Assembly: GCA_964359565.1 (NCBI GenBank)
Contig: CAYHTN010000058.1
Coordinates: 1 to 7,844 of the forward strand
Direction: 5' to 3'
Length of the DNA stretch: 7,844 bases
Origin: JAGOTP01 sp964359565
Lineage (GTDB): Bacteria; Patescibacteriota; Patescibacteriia; 2-12-FULL-60-25
Shown: one piece after another, positions 1 to 4,900 of the stretch
How the letters are laid out: each line of letters begins with the position of its first letter
Position numbering within the stretch: position 1 is the stretch's first letter
The notes under the pieces: model-generated
What the model was told of the DNA's origin: nothing
The model's input: the letters and a program-made list of their open reading frames with translations, nothing else
The model's database searches: none
Made by a program: the position numbers and the translations under genes

Positions 1-384
1 CTGTGCGCTCGCGAGCGCGGTTAAATTCGACGGGGCGGGCGGAGGCTGCGGTGGGGGCGGAACCTCAACCACAGGGGCGACGGCAGGCTTTTTGAACAAA
101 AGATCGCGGTTCAAATAGACGAATGCGCCGCCAACAAGAACGACAATCCCCGCCACAGCTGCGATCATTGGGAGATGACTATGGGTCGGTTGAGGAACAT
201 GCACCTGGGCAGGCGAAGGGGCTGGGGTCGGGGGCGGCGGAGGTTCAGTGGGATCACGATACGCTCCGACCTTCATCTTCAAGGCGACGCCGTAGTATCC
301 TTGCGGAATTACAACAATCTCCCCTTCTTTTTTTGGAGTAGAGGGATTGGTGGGAGGGAGAGGAGAAGAAGGAGCGACGGACAT
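1..384 (-). CDS. Single-pass proline-rich membrane protein, probably with a fibronectin type III ectodomain (3' end outside window)
   Basis: An ATG at 384 opens a frame with no stop before the window edge, giving 128 residues. Residues 1-18 are Pro/Ser-rich; 19-43 form a small ordered-looking stretch (EGEIVVIPQGYYGVALKMK). Residues 48-70 are Pro-rich with three histidines, 72-91 are a transmembrane helix (PMIAAVAGIVVLVGGAFVYL), and 100-118 are again Pro-rich. The last visible residues, APSNLTALASAQ, resemble the first strand of a fibronectin type III domain ('P.nLtA'). The layout (Pro-rich N-terminal region, one helix, Pro-rich stalk, outer module) repeats that of the TSP3 gene 18 nt upstream, so it belongs to the same operon. 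No Shine-Dalgarno sequence is seen. Positive charges (R93, K98, K99) lie on the C-side of the helix, which leaves topology uncertain. I do not recognise a family for the 19-43 stretch. Confidence 0.8.
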   Translation of the reverse strand, partial: MSVAPSSPLPPTNPSTPKKEGEIVVIPQGYYGVALKMKVGAYRDPTEPPPPPTPAPSPAQVHVPQPTHSHLPMIAAVAGIVVLVGGAFVYLNRDLLFKKPAVAPVVEVPPPPQPPPAPSNLTALASAQ

Positions 385-402
385 AGCAAAAGCGAACGTT
401 AC

Positions 403-1329
403 TTACTGAACACAATCAGGCTTGGCGCATTTTCCGGTTCCACGTGGATCAAAGCCTCCTTTTACCTCAAGACCATCGGCATAGGTATCACTGTCGGTAT
501 CCATTTTTAAAGGGTTTGTTCCATATTTGAGTACCTCATCTCCATCAGTTAGATTATCCGCATCGCTATCAGGATTCCGAGGGTCTGTCCCCAGCTCTTG
601 TTCACGGGTGTCAGACAAACTATCACTATCAGTATCGGAAAAGGCGGTGGCCGTTGAGGTAGAGGCGGACGTGGCCGGGGGAGGCGTGGTCACGGCAGTC
701 GGTGCCGGGATATTCGTGCCAGGTGGAGGCGTGGTCACGACCGGCTGCATCGTGGTCTCTGGCGGAACAGCAACGGCCGGAGGCGCTATCTCTTCTGGAG
801 GAGAGGTTAGCGTTGGGGTCGGAGCGAGATCGGGAGGGGTCGTGATCACCGGTTCAGAGAAAGGCGTAGCTGGCGCAGGAGTAACAGGTATCACCTGTGC
901 CTCTTGTTCGGCCTGCTGTGCCGGGCGGTGGATGGCAAAATACCAAAGACCCGCACCGACGATGCCTAGACCCCCAACCAGGCAACAAATTAATAAAATA
1001 TACTTTCCGTACGATGCTTGCGTGCTTGTCAATGGATCATTTGGCAAGACACGACTTACAAGACGATTTGGTGTGTTTGCTTCAAGGCCCGCAAACATGT
1101 CTTCAGGCTGCTTTGGCACGCCGGCTGGGCGACTCATCATGGAAGCCGAAGGTTCGTTACTCAAAAAACGCGAAGGAGACGGTGCAGGCGTTGCTGCAGG
1201 AACCGTTGGGGGTGGTAAATCGACTTTCGGAATAGCCGCCGGAGGAGCAGGTGGGGTCGGTGGCGGAACCGGTGGAGCGAGTGGGTCTTCCGGTTCAAAA
1301 GGGAGATTATGCGGAACTTGTTGATCCAT
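403..1329 (-). CDS. Single-pass TSP3 repeat protein with proline-rich N-terminal region (308 aa)
   Basis: The order is: a Pro/Ala-rich N-terminal region (residues 1-55), a more polar stretch with PEDMFAGLE (about 75-83), a transmembrane helix (about 110-133, YILLICCLVGGLGIVGAGLW), and a long Pro/Thr/Val-rich linker (about 145-225). Three TSP3-type loops follow, starting at residues 232, 254 and 277 (spacing 22 and 23). The C-terminus is GFDPRGTGKCAKPDC-VQ. Positive residues flank the N-side of the helix, consistent with a cytoplasmic N-terminal region of about 105 residues and an exported calcium-binding end. In all three loops the usual Gly at loop position 6 is replaced (Ser, Asn, Thr). The ATG at 1329 is preferred over an in-frame TTG at 1344; no Shine-Dalgarno sequence precedes either. 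It shares its C-terminal cap with the gene just upstream, suggesting duplication. Function unknown. Confidence 0.88.
   Translation of the reverse strand: MDQQVPHNLPFEPEDPLAPPVPPPTPPAPPAAIPKVDLPPPTVPAATPAPSPSRFLSNEPSASMMSRPAGVPKQPEDMFAGLEANTPNRLVSRVLPNDPLTSTQASYGKYILLICCLVGGLGIVGAGLWYFAIHRPAQQAEQEAQVIPVTPAPATPFSEPVITTPPDLAPTPTLTSPPEEIAPPAVAVPPETTMQPVVTTPPPGTNIPAPTAVTTPPPATSASTSTATAFSDTDSDSLSDTREQELGTDPRNPDSDADNLTDGDEVLKYGTNPLKMDTDSDTYADGLEVKGGFDPRGTGKCAKPDCVQ
412..456 (-). other. C-terminal cap motif of the 308-aa TSP3 protein
   Basis: GFDPRGTGKCAKPDC follows the third calcium loop and is two residues from the stop. It is the counterpart of the cap in the preceding gene. The invariant part is G-[YF]-[ND]-P-R-G-x-G-K-C-A-x3-C. 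The underlying DNA also remains recognisably similar, for example ggcgcatttt here against ggcgcatttc there on the plus strand. Confidence 0.6.
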
Positions 1330-1347
1330 ACGTAGGGAAGACAATGA

Positions 1348-1968
1348 CTAAGGTAAGCAGGTTAAAGTGGCGCATTTCCCAGGTCCACGCGGGTTATATC
1401 CCTTTTGAATCTCTTCGCCATCGGGAAAGCTGTCGTTATCACTATCTCGATTCGTGGGACTCGTCTGGTATTTTACTTCATCCTCGTCCGTTAAGCCATC
1501 GTTATCAGAATCGGGCGGTGGTACCGATGGTGCTGTCACCAGAACGGAGGGCTCTGACACAGGCGGAGCGGGTGTACTTGGTATGGCAAATACGAGCGGA
1601 TCGGTTTGATAAATGCGGATCTCTTCATAATCTGTTATTCCATCACCGTCACTGTCCCGTAACGTGACCGACGTACCTGCCCGCGATTCTTCACTGTCGC
1701 TCAGCCCATCTCCGTCGGCATCCGAGGGAATCTCCTCCCCTTTTCCATCCGGGAAATCTGTTTCGGTAGAAGTTGCTGCCTGATCACTAAGCATATCGGT
1801 AGAAGAAGTTGCGCCTTGAGATACTGGGCTCATGGTTGTAGGTGGTAAGAACGTTTCTCCTTGATCAGGGCTGGTGCGATAACGAAGGAAAAGGACCCCG
1901 CCAATCACCACAGCTAAGCCCGCCACTCCGGCGAGGGCAATAAAGACGGGCTTAGAAGGAGCATTCAT
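1348..1968 (-). CDS. Membrane-anchored thrombospondin type 3 repeat protein (206 aa)
   Basis: Residues 1-7 are followed by a hydrophobic helix (about 8-28, VFIALAGVAGLAVVIGGVLF), either a signal anchor or an uncleaved signal sequence. A Ser/Thr/Pro-rich linker leads to four TSP3-type calcium loops of the form D-x-D-x-D-x-x-x-D-x-x-E at residues 83, 105, 153 and 175. They form two pairs with a 22-residue period, separated by a Pro/Val/Ser linker. The C-terminus is GYNPRGPGKCATLTC-LP, with a C-x4-C pair. TSP3 loops bind calcium in extracellular proteins, so the domain is expected outside the membrane. I chose the ATG at 1968; an in-frame TTG at 1974 would add two residues, and neither has a Shine-Dalgarno sequence. 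It lies 12 nt after the giant gene and 18 nt before the next TSP3 gene. Function unknown; a surface scaffold or partner of the giant protein is inferred. Confidence 0.88.
   Translation of the reverse strand: MNAPSKPVFIALAGVAGLAVVIGGVLFLRYRTSPDQGETFLPPTTMSPVSQGATSSTDMLSDQAATSTETDFPDGKGEEIPSDADGDGLSDSEESRAGTSVTLRDSDGDGITDYEEIRIYQTDPLVFAIPSTPAPPVSEPSVLVTAPSVPPPDSDNDGLTDEDEVKYQTSPTNRDSDNDSFPDGEEIQKGYNPRGPGKCATLTCLP
1357..1401 (-). other. C-terminal cap motif of the 206-aa TSP3 protein
   Basis: GYNPRGPGKCATLTC at the extreme C-terminus, directly after the last calcium loop. It matches the cap of the neighbouring TSP3 protein at 9 of 15 positions, including both cysteines (C-x4-C). It may close the TSP3 domain with a disulfide or serve as a docking tail (inference). 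Confidence 0.6.
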
Positions 1969-1980
1969 AGGCAAACTATT

Positions 1981-4900
1981 TTAACGACCGAGAAGAAGGA
2001 GCGGTACCCAAACGATCAGTGGCATATCCCAGGTAATATTATTGTAGTCGACACCACCACCAAAATTTAACCAAGAATTATTGTAAGCCGGATCGGCTGG
2101 AACATGCCAATTTGTTCGCGGCAAACGATTACCCCCCGTTACATCCGAATCGGGATAGATTGGATCACCTCCACAGCGGTAGGCATCATTAGGATCGGTA
2201 GGAATTGTCACGGCGCCGGTTACAGCATTTTGACTGTAAACCATCCAATACTTTCCACTGCATCGCGACGGTCGGCCTTCTGGAGGATTGATGGTGTAGA
2301 ACCGATCTGCAGTGACCACATAAACGGTGCTCTTTGTTGAACGATAGAAGTCTGCCGAGCTCTGTCCGACACGAGAAACTTGATCATGTAAGTAGTAGGC
2401 GAATGTCCCGGGGGCCGATCCTCCAAGTGTACCCTGTAATCGATACCTCGTTGCTTGTGGACCAATATTGATCCGGAAACACATCTCGCTACCGAGCGTC
2501 GAAGAACAAAAGAGACGCGCGAAGGGAACACGAGAAATATCAGGATGTCCTTGAAACCCGGTTGGGTTATTCTGCTCATGGATGTCACGTAGACACGGGA
2601 ACGTCCCCGCGTCAGGCGAACCGGCTCCACACGCACCACCTGAGATAAATCCACCCGATTCTGGCTCCGCAGACCAACGGTAGGCACGATTTGCCGGCAT
2701 GACAAGATGAGAAAGTAGGAATCTCCCTTGAAGATCCCCGTCCCAGGTATGTACCACCAAGGTTTCATTTCGTGGTACACGAGGAATCAAGAAGACCATC
2801 GCGCCAGAATTACGAATTCCATCGCTCAAGAATGTTGCCGTTGTAAAGATACGTGACTCATACGGCCAGTATCCCCCATTACGTGACTCGTTCACCATCG
2901 TCGTTCTTGGATTGTCTTGCGTTGAATCAATTACGATACGGTATTGCCCACATTCAGATCGAGCGCTCATCCCTGCAAAAGTAAATCTGCCATCGGCATC
3001 CGTAAATTGCTCACCGACTCGAATTCCTCTTTGATACAACGTCACACGGGCACTCGGAACAGGAAGGGAAGAATATTGTGCATCTAATATTTGAGCACTG
3101 ATCGTTTGTGTGCCTCGCTCCTCGCTACAACGACGACAGCCGGCATAAGTACAGGCACGATTACAACTAATGACATCTCCTAAAGAAACATCACCTGCAC
3201 GCAGAGAAGCTTCGGCTTCGGTAAATCGACGTGGAGTCGTTACCGTTACAACGTGGCAGCCTTCGGCCTCTCCTGCAGAAGGACGAGGAACACAGCTTGT
3301 TCCTGACAAGATACCAGATTCAGCCGTTGGACCAGAACCTACGCAACAGACCTGCGAACCAACGCTCGACACCGCTCCTGCGTCATTTACGGTATAACGA
3401 TTAGAGAGATACACCCGTGATTCCGCGTAATCAAAGCCTAAGCTTTGACAAGAAAGCGTTGTACGTGAGCCGAGATCATTTCCGTCACACTGCTCAGCGC
3501 CGTCACGACGACCGTTGCCGCAATACCCTCCCGAAGACGCCGTCATGCGGCACTGCGTTGTACACGCAACACAGGTGGAACCATAATCCGCTCCAGTACA
3601 AGCGCGACCATTACTTGAGCCATAGTCGCACTCTTCGATCCCGGTGTGGAGAACACTGTCACCGCAGATGTTCGTTTTACAGCTATTGGTACAGGCATCG
3701 TTATCATAACGATTGACATCATCGCATTCTTCACCCGGATCAGAAACGCCATCCCCACACTGACCAACGGGCTGGCACGCACTCCAGTCATTCCAAGTAC
3801 ATTGACCGACGATTGGGGTAATGCCCGTATTGATGCAGGTACGGGTGTGCTGCGTTCGATACACGACACAGTTCCCGCCACCACCGCAAGAAGAGCTTGC
3901 ACAGGTCGTCCCAGGCGTATTTGGAGTACAGGTACAGGATTCGCGGTCATTGCTACCACCAGCACACAAACCAGCCCCAACACCCACACAAGAAGGGTGA
4001 CCAGGGACCACATCGGTCGTTGTTTCAGGCGCATTTCCATCACATTGCTCACCTGATTGGACGGTGCGATCACCACAATATGGAGCACGACTATGACAAT
4101 CCTCTCCACAGGTTGTGGCTAAATTACAGCCTCCCGCCGTATTACAGTAGGCGCCATTTTGTTCGCCCAAATCACAGGCTTCTCCAGGAGACATGGTGCC
4201 ATCACCACAGGTCCCTCCAAAGGCACTGCAGGTCCTATTACAACGACCGTAGGTTCCGTTTAACGCACCATCATCACATACTTCGGGAGTCGCAACTGCT
4301 TCACACAAGACGCCTGTGTCACAATCGGTATTGGTCGTACAGCTCGCACCAAATCGAACACCAGCACGTGTCCCACCCGTACAACGACGGGCATCAACGC
4401 GACCATTGCCACAGAGGTTATCGGCGCTACAGGCGGCTCCAGGAACATCGACAAAGCCTTGGCAATCCGTCCGACAAACTTGCACTTTCTGACCTCCGCG
4501 ACCGCTCCCTGCATCACAGAAGGCAAGCTGTGTTTGACCTAACTCACAAATCTCGGCGGGACGACCACTCACGCTCCGCGTATTCACCACTCCATCACCG
4601 CAGAGTTCACCTGAACCAAAGGCGCGACCACGACACATATCACCGTAGACCCAGCGCCCGCCGGCGGGCGCGCAAGAGCCCGGTGTCGTTGGACCTGGGC
4701 GACCAGAAACAAGCGGTGCGCAGTCGGCATCCGTCTGACACAACCCCTCAACGCCTGAACGACAGCGTCGAATTTCTGTTATGAGCGGTGGACGATATTC
4801 TGACGGACCGAGCATCTCGAGTTCTGTACTGAGTTCAAAGCGATCGCCATTTCCAATCGATCGATACTGATAGACACGAGAAACGCTGGCACGATTGGCA

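Noticed and set aside
5..18. Perfect 14-nt palindrome GCGCTCGCGAGCGC
   Set aside because: It lies inside the coding region of the fourth gene and encodes the Ala-rich TALASA stretch. With GC-rich Ala codons this can arise by chance, and there is no second copy in the window.
527..1324. Long plus-strand open frame (265 codons) opposite the 308-aa TSP3 gene
   Set aside because: It mirrors the Pro-rich codons of the minus-strand gene, giving a Gly/Val/Ser-rich low-complexity product. There is no domain, and the minus-strand gene has clear TSP3 loops and a membrane helix.
1342..1344. TTG start for the 308-aa protein (and the similar TTG at 1974 for the 206-aa protein)
   Set aside because: Both would only add a few residues and have no better ribosome-binding context; the nearby in-frame ATGs are the simpler choice.
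1969..1980. Possible terminator or promoter between the giant gene and the next gene
   Set aside because: The gap is only 12 nt, with no inverted repeat and no room for -35/-10 elements; co-transcription is more likely.
3897..4784. Plus-strand open frame (295 codons) rich in His and Arg
   Set aside because: It is the antisense shadow of the Cys-rich repeats; its composition reflects complementing Cys/Asp/Gly codons and shows no recognisable motif.
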